A DNA stretch of 64,000 nt from an uncultured Aquimarina sp. GTDB lineage: Bacteria; Bacteroidota; Bacteroidia; Flavobacteriales; Flavobacteriaceae. The notes under the pieces were generated by a model. It made no database searches. It had not been told where the DNA came from and saw nothing but the letters and a program-made list of their open reading frames with translations. Shown piece by piece: positions 9,094 through 19,035 of this stretch. How positions within the stretch are numbered: the stretch's first letter is position 1; the number at the start of each line of letters is the position of its first letter. The position numbers and the translations under genes are program-made. The DNA lies in NCBI GenBank assembly GCA_947498765.1, contig CANMLG010000024.1:62001-126000 (forward strand), written 5' to 3'.

Positions 9094-10116
9094 ATGGACA
9101 CACAAAATATTTATATACTAGCTATTGAATCCAGTTGCGATGATACAGCAGCTGCTGTTCTTAAAAATGACATGGTTTTAGCCAATATTGTTGCAACACA
9201 AAAAATACATCAAGCCTATGGAGGAGTTGTACCTGAATTAGCCTCTAGAGCCCATCAACAAAATATTGTTCCTGTGATTGATCAAGCCTTAAAAAAAGCT
9301 AGTATTAAAAAAGAACAACTTAATGGAATAGCTTTTACAAAAGGGCCTGGGTTAATGGGATCTTTACTTGTCGGTGTTTCCTTTGCAAAATCTTTGGCAA
9401 TGGCCCTAAATATTCCTTTGTTAGATGTAGATCATATGCAGGGCCATCTATTAGCTCATTTTATTGATGAAGCTAGTACACAAAAACCTACATTTCCTTT
9501 TTTGGGAGTTACCATTAGTGGAGGACATACACAAATAGTTAAAGTTACTGACCATTTTGAAATGGAAGTTATTGGACAAACTATTGATGATGCCATTGGT
9601 GAAGCTTTTGACAAAAGTGCCAAAACCTTAGGGTTACCCTACCCTGGCGGCCCTTTAATTGATAAGTATGCACAATTAGGAAACCCAAAAGCTTTTGTAT
9701 TTTCTAAACCCAAAGTAGCCGATTTAAATTTTAGCTTTAGTGGTTTTAAAACAGCTGTACTTTATTTTGTTCAAAAACAAACAAAAGATAATCCAAGTTT
9801 TGTTCAAGAAAACCTAAATGACATTTGTGCATCAATTCAGTATACTTTAACTGAAATTATGTTGAATAAAATTAAAAAAGCCGTAAAGCAAACTGGTATT
9901 ACCACCATAGCTATCGGTGGAGGTGTTTCTGCCAATTCGGGTATTCGCAATATGCTGCTTAACGCAGAAAAAAAACACCGATGGCAAGTACACATTCCAA
10001 AATTTGAATATACCACCGATAATGCTGCTATGATTGGTATAGTTGGTTATTTTAAATACTTAAAAAAAGAATACGCTAATTTAAGCATTACTGCTTCCGC
10101 TAGAACCAAATTTTAA
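9094..10116 (+). CDS. tsaD: tRNA N6-adenosine threonylcarbamoyltransferase TsaD
   Basis: 'ILAIESSCDDTAAAVL', 'GGVVPELASRAHQQNI', 'SGGHTQIV', 'IGGGVSANSGIR'. Confidence 0.97.
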   Translation: MDTQNIYILAIESSCDDTAAAVLKNDMVLANIVATQKIHQAYGGVVPELASRAHQQNIVPVIDQALKKASIKKEQLNGIAFTKGPGLMGSLLVGVSFAKSLAMALNIPLLDVDHMQGHLLAHFIDEASTQKPTFPFLGVTISGGHTQIVKVTDHFEMEVIGQTIDDAIGEAFDKSAKTLGLPYPGGPLIDKYAQLGNPKAFVFSKPKVADLNFSFSGFKTAVLYFVQKQTKDNPSFVQENLNDICASIQYTLTEIMLNKIKKAVKQTGITTIAIGGGVSANSGIRNMLLNAEKKHRWQVHIPKFEYTTDNAAMIGIVGYFKYLKKEYANLSITASARTKF

Positions 10117-10118
10117 TT

Positions 10119-10829
10119 ATGCAATTATTTTTCAATGCTAACATTTCTATTGAAGATACTCAAATTCAATTTTCTAAAGAAGAAAGTAAACATATTATAA
10201 AGGTGTTACGTAAATCAATAAATGATGATTTATTTATCACCAATGGAAAAGGTTTTTTATTTAAAGCTAAAATCACGCTAGCTGGCATAAATAAATGTTT
10301 AGCAAACATTATAGAAACTAAATTTCAAGAAAAAGAAAGACATCACATCCATTTAGCTGTAGCTCCTACAAAAATGAATGATCGATACGAATGGTTTTTA
10401 GAGAAAGCTACAGAAATAGGCATACAAGAAATAACTCCAATTATATGTGATCATAGTGAGCGAAAAACTATAAAAATTGAACGTTTTCAAAAAATAATTC
10501 AAAGCGCCGCTAAACAATCTTTACGTTTCCATATTCCTAAATTAAATGAAGCTATTTCATTTAAAGAATTTATTAAAAATCATCAAAATGAAACTTGTTT
10601 AATTGCTCACTGTGAAGAAACTAAACGCAATAGTCTAAAAGATATATTAACCAATACTAAAAATTTAGATTTCAAACTACTTATTGGTCCAGAGGGGGAT
10701 TTTTCTAGTAAAGAAATTGATTTGGCTTTAGCCAATAATTACCAACCTATTACTTTAGGAAATACTCGTTTACGAACAGAAACTGCAGCTATTGTTGCAA
10801 CCCATAGTATTGTTTATTCATTGCAATAA
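10119..10829 (+). CDS. rsmE: 16S rRNA (uracil1498-N3)-methyltransferase RsmE
   Basis: 'WFLEKATEIGIQEITPIICDHSER', 'LLIGPEGDFSSKEIDLA', 'LGNTRLRTETAAIVA'. Confidence 0.95.
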   Translation: MQLFFNANISIEDTQIQFSKEESKHIIKVLRKSINDDLFITNGKGFLFKAKITLAGINKCLANIIETKFQEKERHHIHLAVAPTKMNDRYEWFLEKATEIGIQEITPIICDHSERKTIKIERFQKIIQSAAKQSLRFHIPKLNEAISFKEFIKNHQNETCLIAHCEETKRNSLKDILTNTKNLDFKLLIGPEGDFSSKEIDLALANNYQPITLGNTRLRTETAAIVATHSIVYSLQ

Positions 10830-10848
10830 TTTTATCTATTTAAAATAC

Positions 10849-10882
10849 AAAAGCCACTATAACAACTGTTATAATGGCTTTT
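10849..10882. terminator. Bidirectional terminator-like hairpin between convergent rsmE and yceI-like genes
   Basis: AAAAGCCACTATAAC-AACT-GTTATAATGGCTTTT stem-loop with A/T tails. Confidence 0.75.
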
Positions 10883-10919
10883 CTTCTACACTAATTTAAA
10901 TCAATAACTGATTTACTTT

Positions 10920-11495
10920 TTAAAATTTTAAGTCCACTAAAATGTCAAATTCATCATAAATAGCTTTATCCTTTAATCCGTCAAAAAAGCTTGCTGAACC
11001 ATATTTTACATCATATTTAGTTCTATCAATTTTTAAAGATGCAGTTGCTTTTGTTCCATAAACAGAAAAATCAAAAGTTACTGGCTTAGTTATACCTTTA
11101 AGAGTTAAATCACCAACAACTTCATAAGTGTTTTTTCCTTTAGGAGTTACCGTTTTAAAGCTTAAGGTTGACGTACCAAATTTTTCAACTCCAAAAAAAT
11201 CATCTGATTTTAAATGACCTTCTAGCTTTCCTTTATATTCACCTTCTAAATCAGTAGAGACTAAACTTGTCATATCAATTACAAACAAACCTCCTATCAA
11301 TTTTTCTCCTTCAAATTCCAGTGCTCCTGATTTTAGAGCAATAGTTCCTTCATGAAAACCTGTTACTTTATAGCCTTTCCACTCTACTTTACTTTCCGAT
11401 GTATTGATTTCTTTTTTTTCACCATCAACACTTGTAAACGACATAGCAAAAACTGCCATTAATGCGATTCCTAATTTTTTAATTACATTTTTCAT
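10920..11495 (-). CDS. YceI family protein
   Basis: 'VEWKGYKVTGFHEGTIALKSG...GHLKSDDFFGVEKFGTSTL...DLTLKGITKPVTFD' YceI signature; signal peptide. Confidence 0.9.
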   Translation of the reverse strand: MKNVIKKLGIALMAVFAMSFTSVDGEKKEINTSESKVEWKGYKVTGFHEGTIALKSGALEFEGEKLIGGLFVIDMTSLVSTDLEGEYKGKLEGHLKSDDFFGVEKFGTSTLSFKTVTPKGKNTYEVVGDLTLKGITKPVTFDFSVYGTKATASLKIDRTKYDVKYGSASFFDGLKDKAIYDEFDILVDLKF

Positions 11496-11584
11496 AATTT
11501 GTGTTTTTAATATTATTGATACAAATATTACTATTTGTTAGACTCCAAAAAATAAACTAGTTTACAAAAAAAAGGTAATTTAGT

Positions 11585-12175
11585 TTAACTTTTATTTTCA
11601 TAGATTAAGCTTTTTTTCAATTTGCTTAAAAATTCCTTAGTTATCCCTAAATAAGAAGCTACCATATACTGCGAAACACGTTGTTCTATGGTTGGATACT
11701 CTTTGCAAAAAAGTAAGTACCTTTCTATAGCACTTAAACTTAAATTACGAACAATTCTTTTTTGTGAAGTCACCAAGGCCTTTTCTAATATTTTTCTAAA
11801 AAAACGATCCAATTTTGGAATATTATCACATAATTCTTCGCGGGTAGCATATGAAAATTGAAATACTTCCGTTGTTTCGATACACTGAATATTATAATCC
11901 GCAGGAGTTTTCGATATAAAACTACCTAAATCAGAACACCACCAATTAGCTTCAGCAAATAAAACAATATGCTCATTTCCTTTTTTGTCGGTATAAAATG
12001 TTTTTGTACAGCCCGAAATTATAAAACTATTAAAATTACAAACATCCCCTTGTTGAACTATATATTGCCCCTTTAAATACTTTCTTGTGTTAATTTTTGA
12101 AAGCAAAAAACTATTTTCCTCAACGGTCAACTGTACATATTTACTAATACAATTCAACAATACCTTTTCCTTCAT
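11585..12175 (-). CDS. Crp/Fnr family transcriptional regulator
   Basis: cNMP-binding fold 'YLKGQYIVQQGDVCNFNSFIISGCTKTFY' and C-terminal HTH 'VSQYMVASYLGITKEFLSKLKK'. Confidence 0.85.
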   Translation of the reverse strand: MKEKVLLNCISKYVQLTVEENSFLLSKINTRKYLKGQYIVQQGDVCNFNSFIISGCTKTFYTDKKGNEHIVLFAEANWWCSDLGSFISKTPADYNIQCIETTEVFQFSYATREELCDNIPKLDRFFRKILEKALVTSQKRIVRNLSLSAIERYLLFCKEYPTIEQRVSQYMVASYLGITKEFLSKLKKSLIYENKS

Positions 12176-12240
12176 ATTTTTTTAAAAATAAAATTTTTAT
12201 TTATTCAAATATTTGACAAATTAAGAATATATAAAACAAA

Positions 12241-12266
12241 AAAAGCCTCAAAAATTGAGGCTTTTT
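12241..12266 (-). terminator. Terminator hairpin downstream of GH5 gene
   Basis: AAAAGCCTC-AAAAATT-GAGGCTTTTT. Confidence 0.8.
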
Positions 12267-12288
12267 AAATTAAAAAATATTGTGTGAA

Positions 12289-15200
12289 TTATTCTTTTAC
12301 GATCTTATATACTTGTGATTTGCCATTTATAAACAGTTGCACAAAATATATACCTGGACTAATAGTTGACATATTTATCGCTTTATCATAATTTGTTTTT
12401 ACAACAAGTGTTTTACCTTCTAAATCAAAAATTGAATATTCGAAATCCTCAGGTGATTCTATTGTTAATACATCATTTACTACTGGATTTGGAAACAACT
12501 TAATTTGATTTGCTAATTCTGCATCAAATTCAGGTGTACTCAAAGCTGGATCATTATCTAATGTCAAATAAAATGACTCTATATTTACTGTTCCTGTACC
12601 TGTAGTCCCTCCTAAAGCAATAGCTAAATCTTGTAAACTTCCACCAAATTCAATACCAGGAATACTTACTATTTGATATTTATCTAAACCTCCTGTATTT
12701 GGAATTACCTTTGTTGCTAATGTAGTTGTACCAGCATCACGTTGAAGTACAAATAAATGACCTGCTGATGCTGAAGATACTACTATTTGAGCAGTATACG
12801 TTCCTGTTTGTCTAATAAAGCCATTGGCATGAACTACTACTGATTCCCCTGCTTTAAATCCTGTTAAAATGCCTTCTCCATCAAATGTATCTACACTTAA
12901 ACCTGGTGATATAAAATCGATTCTTGATTTTGTTGAAGCATCTAATTGTGTAGGCGCTTCTACTTCAAATTTTGTTCCTACTCCATTTGGAACTAAAGCA
13001 CTATCAACTGGTCCTGTTTCGATTACTTCTTCTGGTTCGCATGATCCAAAACCTGTATTCCAATTTTCAACTAAACATCTTACAAACTCACCAGAAATTG
13101 TCAATTCATCATTTAACAAGCCATCAATACTCTTATTTCCTTGTATTACCGAAGCACCTTCAAATTTATCTGAAATTGACCAGTTTGCATGGCTTATGTT
13201 GTTCTCCTTCATAAATTCCATCCACTTCTGCGTTTCTTCTCCAGCAACAGCACCATCACCACTTGCTTCTACTGTACCCCATTCTGTTACAAATAATGCA
13301 ATCCCTTTATCTAAGGCACTTTTAGCGGCACCTCGTAAAGCAATGTGTTCTGGTTGACCTGCATAAAAATGTAGAGTATACGCCACATTCAATGTTTGCG
13401 ATGCACTGAAACCTAAATCTGCTTTAGTAATTGGATTATCCGCTGCTGCTCCAACTCCTTGTGAAAAACCTGGTGTACCTACAATAATTATATTATCTGG
13501 ATCAATAGCTCTAATTGCCTTGATTACATCAATAGCATAAGGCTTAATAATTTGCTCCCATGTTTCTGTGAACTGACCAAATGCAGCTCCATCAATATTA
13601 TTAGCTCTATTTTTGGCTAATCCAATTGGCTCATTAAAAATTTCATAAATGATATGATCATTATTCCCGTAAGTTGTTGCTATTTCAGTAAAAAACTCAA
13701 TAGCTTGGTCTTTATAAAAATGAGCAAAATGCGAATGAAAATCAACAATTACATAAATATCATTTTCAATTGCGGCATCAATAATCGTTTTAACTTTAGC
13801 TAACTCGCCTGCAGGATTATTAAAGTAACCACGTCCACTTGGGTTTACTACTCTAGCTTCTGGAAATCTAGCGCTTGTAGGTGGAACCCCTCCATCACCA
13901 TCTGCTTCTTCAACAGCCATGGCAGCTCTAATTACACCTGATTTCCAATTTTGTGCTAAATGATCAACTACTTCTTTAGTATAAAACTTACCCCCTACAG
14001 TTTGAAAACCACTCCAAAACATACTGTTACCAGCAACACTGAAAGGTACTCCATTTTTATTTTCTATTTGATTTCCATCAACTTGCATTAAACCATTAGC
14101 ACTTACTACACCGTCAGTAACCGAAGGTGGTACAGTAGGAGTTGTTGGTCTAGTTGGTGTTGTTGGCGTAGTAGGTGTTGTTGGCGTAGTAGGCGTACTT
14201 CCTAAATTTGGATCAGTATCTAATGTCAAATAAAACGACTCTATATTTACTGTTCCAGTTCCTGTAGTCCCTCCTAATGCTATAGCTAAATCTTGTAATT
14301 CCCCTCCAAACTCTATACCTGGAATGCTTACAATTTGATATTTATCTAAGCCTCCAGTATTTGGAATTACTTCTGTTGCCAAAGTAGTCATCCCTGCATC
14401 ACGCTGTAATACAAACAAGTGTCCCGCTGATGCTGAAGATACTACTATTTGAGCAGTATACGTACCTGTTTGATTAATAAATCCATTGGCATGAACTACT
14501 ACTGATTCCCCGGCTTTAAATCCTGTTAAAATACCTTCCCCATCAAATGTATCTACACTTAAACCTGGTGATATAAAATCGATTCTTGATTTTGTTGAAG
14601 CATCTAATTGTGTAGGCGCTTCTACTTCAAATTTTGTACCTACTCCATTTGGAACTAAAGCACTATCAACTGGTCCTGTTTCGATTACTTCTTCTGGTTC
14701 GCATGATCCAAAACCTGTATTCCAATTTTCAACTAAACATCTTACAAACTCACCTGAAATTGTCAATTCATCATTTAACAAGCCATCAATACTCTTATTT
14801 CCTTGTATTACCGAAGCACCTTCAAATTTATCTGAAATTGACCAGTTCGCATGGCTTATGTTGTTCTCCTTCATAAATTCCATCCACTTCTGTGTTTCTT
14901 CGCCATCCACTGCTCCGTCTCCACTTGCTTCTACTGTACCCCATTCTGTTACAAATAATGCAATCCCTTTATCCAAGGCACTTTTAGCAGCACCTCGTAA
15001 AGCAATGTGTTCTGGTTGACCTGCATAAAAATGTAGAGTATATGCCACATTCAATGTTTGCGATGCACTGAAACCTAAATCTGCTTTTGTAATTGGATTA
15101 TCCGCTGCTGCTCCAACTCCTTGTGAAAAACCTGGTGTACCTACAATAATTATATTATCTGGATCAATAGCTCTAATTGCCTTGATTACATCAATAGCAT

Positions 15201-15837
15201 AAGGCTTAATAATTTGCTCCCATGTTTCTGTGAACTGACCAAATGCAGCTCCATCAATATTATTAGCTCTGTTATCCGCTAAACCAATTGGCTCATTAAA
15301 AATCTCATAAATAATATGATCATTATTCCCGTAAGTTGTTGCTATTTCAGTAAAAAACTCAATAGCTTGATCTTTATAAAAATGAGCAAAATGCGAATGA
15401 AAATCAACAATTACATAAATATCATTTTCAATTGCGGCATCAATAATCGTTTTAACTTTAGCCAACTCACCGGCAGGGTTATTAAAATAACCGCGTCCAC
15501 TTGGATTGACTACTCTAGCTCCTGGAAATCTAGCATTTGTTGGGGCTATTCCTCCATCACCATCTGCTTCTTCAACAGCCATAGCTGCTCTAATTACACC
15601 TGATTTCCAATTTTGTGCTAGATGATCAACTACTTCTTTAGTATAAAACTTACCACCTACAGTTTGAAAACCACTCCAAAACATACTGTTACCAGCAACA
15701 CTGAAAGGCACGCCATTTTTATTTTCTATTTGATTCCCATCTACTTGCATTCGCCCATTAGTGCTAACAACTCCTTGTGCCAATGCTATTGAAGATGCTA
15801 CAAGAGCTGAAAAAAGGGTAATTATTCTTTTTTTCAT
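12289..15837 (-). CDS. Secreted double-module GH5-family glycoside hydrolase with CBM-like modules, TP-rich linker and T9SS sorting domain
   Basis: Two copies of 'IIYEIFNEP' (acid/base) and 'LFVTEWGT' (nucleophile), each followed by 'TKFEVEAPTQLDASTKSRIDF...' module; 'TPTTPTTPTTPTTPTRPTTPT' linker; C-terminal 'LFPNPVVNDVLTIES...GIYFVQLFINGKSQVYKIVKE'. Confidence 0.9.
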   Translation of the reverse strand: MKKRIITLFSALVASSIALAQGVVSTNGRMQVDGNQIENKNGVPFSVAGNSMFWSGFQTVGGKFYTKEVVDHLAQNWKSGVIRAAMAVEEADGDGGIAPTNARFPGARVVNPSGRGYFNNPAGELAKVKTIIDAAIENDIYVIVDFHSHFAHFYKDQAIEFFTEIATTYGNNDHIIYEIFNEPIGLADNRANNIDGAAFGQFTETWEQIIKPYAIDVIKAIRAIDPDNIIIVGTPGFSQGVGAAADNPITKADLGFSASQTLNVAYTLHFYAGQPEHIALRGAAKSALDKGIALFVTEWGTVEASGDGAVDGEETQKWMEFMKENNISHANWSISDKFEGASVIQGNKSIDGLLNDELTISGEFVRCLVENWNTGFGSCEPEEVIETGPVDSALVPNGVGTKFEVEAPTQLDASTKSRIDFISPGLSVDTFDGEGILTGFKAGESVVVHANGFINQTGTYTAQIVVSSASAGHLFVLQRDAGMTTLATEVIPNTGGLDKYQIVSIPGIEFGGELQDLAIALGGTTGTGTVNIESFYLTLDTDPNLGSTPTTPTTPTTPTTPTRPTTPTVPPSVTDGVVSANGLMQVDGNQIENKNGVPFSVAGNSMFWSGFQTVGGKFYTKEVVDHLAQNWKSGVIRAAMAVEEADGDGGVPPTSARFPEARVVNPSGRGYFNNPAGELAKVKTIIDAAIENDIYVIVDFHSHFAHFYKDQAIEFFTEIATTYGNNDHIIYEIFNEPIGLAKNRANNIDGAAFGQFTETWEQIIKPYAIDVIKAIRAIDPDNIIIVGTPGFSQGVGAAADNPITKADLGFSASQTLNVAYTLHFYAGQPEHIALRGAAKSALDKGIALFVTEWGTVEASGDGAVAGEETQKWMEFMKENNISHANWSISDKFEGASVIQGNKSIDGLLNDELTISGEFVRCLVENWNTGFGSCEPEEVIETGPVDSALVPNGVGTKFEVEAPTQLDASTKSRIDFISPGLSVDTFDGEGILTGFKAGESVVVHANGFIRQTGTYTAQIVVSSASAGHLFVLQRDAGTTTLATKVIPNTGGLDKYQIVSIPGIEFGGSLQDLAIALGGTTGTGTVNIESFYLTLDNDPALSTPEFDAELANQIKLFPNPVVNDVLTIESPEDFEYSIFDLEGKTLVVKTNYDKAINMSTISPGIYFVQLFINGKSQVYKIVKE
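12540..15774 (-). repeat. Intragenic tandem duplication, unit ~1662 bp (554 codons incl. linker): unit 1 ~15774..14113, unit 2 ~14112..12540
   Basis: Same sequence recurs at 1662-bp offset (e.g. 'gattacttcttctggttcgcatgatcc' at 13021 and 14683); module proteins differ at only a handful of residues. Confidence 0.92.
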
Positions 15838-16970
15838 AAGTTAAATATTGTGTAAACTAGTTATTAGTTATAATTGTGCATGCATAACGTAAGAACATAT
15901 TTAAAATTTTAAATAGTTATGTAAGAAAAAACAACTAAAACAAACAAATATGTAGTCATTTTATAATTAAAAATTTCCTAACTAATCACTTCATCCTATA
16001 TATTAACACTTAAACCATTTTATAATTTATTTTTATTACAAAAAATCTAAAGTAATACATTATCAGATTTCTATACAAAATATAAATAGCTAAAAATAAA
16101 GTAATTAACAGATGTACATATGTTATTTTTATTGACAAAAAAACAATTAACACCGACATTTAACTAATTCCATATCTTTATTAGATACCTTATTTAATTT
16201 TCATCAAGAAAGTTTAAAATTAGTTTTTTATAAATATTTAAGTTTTCAACTAGTCAACATACACATAAAGTCTTAGTTTTGAAGTTTAAAAAATTGATAA
16301 AAGTTTAATTCTTCTTATTCTCTCATACTTGTATAACCCAAGAATAATTTTGTCTGTATAATTATACTCTATTCATAGATTATATAATTAAAAAAAATAA
16401 AAATTAATTCCTGTTTTAAAGTTCTATTACAAAAAGATGCTTCTTACAATTTTAAAAAAATAAGAGGTCTTCTATCGATAAAAAAAGGTCCAACGTCGTT
16501 CTGCTACATTAGCTGAATAATATTTGAATTACTATTAATCTATTTTCAAACTATTTAGAGTTAGGATAAACTTTAATTTCACATAAATTAAATAAGCTCT
16601 TATACAAAAAAAGTATTTTACTTTTTTGAACTGTAACCAATAAAAGTATCTTCAATTTTTTCATTTATGATACATCTACTAAATCCAATCTAAAACATTA
16701 AAAATGTATCTGCATAACATGCAATTGAAACAATATATTTCGACAAAAAAAATAAAATTTTAATTTATATATACTATGATTAAGAATAAAACGTTATTGT
16801 AAGAAAATTCGGTTATATTTAATTTTTGTAGGAAAAATTTGTTAATTTTATTAAAAAAAAGTTAATTTTTCTATATAATCTGTGTATTTTGTCGATCAAT
16901 TGCAAATTTAACAGATTAAATACCGTTATTGCAACACAAATTTATAATACTCAACTAAAAGAAAACTAAA

Positions 16971-19004
16971 ATGAAACACACATTTTATTACCTACTCGTA
17001 CTTTTATCAGTTACTTATCTAACATCTTGTAGTACTGATAGCCTTGAAGAACTAGATTTAAAAAAAGATATTCCCGAAACTGTCACAGGTTCCGATGATC
17101 CAGAAAAAGATCCAACTCCTAAAGACGACCCAAAAGAAGCTCCTGCTGAAAAACCGATAGATGAACCTAAAAAAGATCCACTAGCGTCTTGCGATGATTT
17201 TGATTGGTCAAATATCATTGATAGTAAAATTACAATTGACTGTATAGTCAATCTTAATGGTAAAACTATCGATATTCCTAGCAATACTTCTGTTATTTAT
17301 GAAGGTGGTGACGTTAAAAATGGTACATTAAATTTTGCTAGTAATGGAAAAATTGATGGTGAGCTATTAAGTGCGTCGCTAGATTTAAATGGAGATGTAA
17401 AACTTTCTAAAGATGAATTTGAATTTATACCTAGTCGATGGGAAATTGTTGAAGGAAGGGTAAATAATGAAGTAGCTAGAGAAAATAGAGATCTTTTTGA
17501 AGAAAACATGTTATTTATAAAAAATCTTGGAGCAAAAAAATATTTAATAAATAAAATGGATGCCTTTTTTAATGTAGATGAACCACAAGCAAATATTCTA
17601 CCTTTTGACGCAGCTATTAATGTTCCTGGAGATTTCACATTAAAAATGACTAATGATACCCATTTAAGAATGCAACCTAACGGCTCAAAAAGACCTACGT
17701 TATTAGCAACCTTTAGAGTAAATAACGTAACAATTGATGGCGGAGTCCTCCATGGTGACAGAGATGAGCATGATTATTCGGATGGAGGTACCCATGAATG
17801 GGGACATACACTTCGTATTTCTGCATCAAAGAATATTGTTGTTCAGAACATGACATTTATGGATGCCACTGGGGATGGTGTAGATATTCATGCTCATGGA
17901 CATACTTGGGATCCTCATTACACACGTTCCAAAGATGTGTTTATACAATTCAATAAATTTTACAGAAGTCGAAGAAATCAAATATCAATCACTGATGGTC
18001 ATGATATTTTTATAGAAAATAATGAATTTATTGATGCTAGTATTCACACTAGCAATTCAAGAGGAGTTGCCCCTGGATTTGGAATTGATGTTGAAGCTGT
18101 TCGTGGAACTGATCCAAGGGGACCATCTGAAGTAGCTGAAGATATATATATTAGAAATAATATTGAGCGTGGTGGTCGTCTAGGTGCAATAACTGTTCAT
18201 ACCGGAGACAAAGTTACTATTGAGAATAATAAATTTGAAAATAGTATATCATATTCCACTTCTATTGGAACAATAATTAGAAATAATGAAATAACCGGTA
18301 TTATAGAAAAACAAACTGAAAAAGGTATTGCCATTGTAGCAGGTAGAAGCGATCGCTATGACCGAAATTTTGGAAATAGGGTTTATGGAAATACAGTAAA
18401 TGGATATGCTATAGGTGTTGTTATGAATAATAAAGATTTAGAAGTTTATGGAAATAACTTCATTAACTGTAAAACCGGAATTACAGTAGGGTCTACAAGA
18501 GATTGTAAAGCGTATGATAATGTTATTAAAAGTGACCGAAGAGATAGTGACGGAATTGTTTCTCATGCCACTGTGGAATATATGGATAATGTGATAATAG
18601 GTGCTGATTCGAAAAATAATCAAAACCGTATAGAGGTTACACGAACACCTATAAAGTTTACAAATGTTAATAATAAACCTGGTCAAGAATCATACAAACT
18701 TGTAATTCAAAACTATACTATTAATTCAAAAAACACATCCACTATTAATAAATGTCATGGGTTTGAATTTGTAGGCAACAACATTACTCAAGGAGGTATT
18801 AGATTAGTAGATTCAGAAAATGGTACTTTAAAAAACAATACTATTACATCAACTGTATCACATGGTATTAGACTTGATAAAGGTTGTAAAAATTTAACTA
18901 TTTCAAATCATAATGTGTCTGTTAGTGATCGTTTTAAATGTATTACTGAAACTACTACTGATGGAATTAACATTAACGTTACTGATTTAAATTGTAACAT
19001 TTAA
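16971..19004 (+). CDS. Lipoprotein with right-handed parallel beta-helix domain (candidate polysaccharide lyase/hydrolase/epimerase; activity unassigned)
   Basis: Lipobox 'LTSCSTDS', DP/EK-rich linker, repeated 'NVTIDGGVL', 'NIVVQNMTF', 'DIFIENNEF', 'DIYIRNNIE' beta-helix rungs. Confidence 0.75.
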   Translation: MKHTFYYLLVLLSVTYLTSCSTDSLEELDLKKDIPETVTGSDDPEKDPTPKDDPKEAPAEKPIDEPKKDPLASCDDFDWSNIIDSKITIDCIVNLNGKTIDIPSNTSVIYEGGDVKNGTLNFASNGKIDGELLSASLDLNGDVKLSKDEFEFIPSRWEIVEGRVNNEVARENRDLFEENMLFIKNLGAKKYLINKMDAFFNVDEPQANILPFDAAINVPGDFTLKMTNDTHLRMQPNGSKRPTLLATFRVNNVTIDGGVLHGDRDEHDYSDGGTHEWGHTLRISASKNIVVQNMTFMDATGDGVDIHAHGHTWDPHYTRSKDVFIQFNKFYRSRRNQISITDGHDIFIENNEFIDASIHTSNSRGVAPGFGIDVEAVRGTDPRGPSEVAEDIYIRNNIERGGRLGAITVHTGDKVTIENNKFENSISYSTSIGTIIRNNEITGIIEKQTEKGIAIVAGRSDRYDRNFGNRVYGNTVNGYAIGVVMNNKDLEVYGNNFINCKTGITVGSTRDCKAYDNVIKSDRRDSDGIVSHATVEYMDNVIIGADSKNNQNRIEVTRTPIKFTNVNNKPGQESYKLVIQNYTINSKNTSTINKCHGFEFVGNNITQGGIRLVDSENGTLKNNTITSTVSHGIRLDKGCKNLTISNHNVSVSDRFKCITETTTDGININVTDLNCNI

Positions 19005-19035
19005 TTAATTATTTGTTACTAAACTCAATAATAAC

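Noticed and set aside
12869-14876. Plus-strand ORFs 12869..13357, 12972..13214, 14634..14876 (the last two nearly identical)
   Set aside because: Antisense to the duplicated GH5 gene; their mutual similarity is explained by the tandem duplication and their compositions are Leu/His/Ser/Gln-rich shadows of the real frame.
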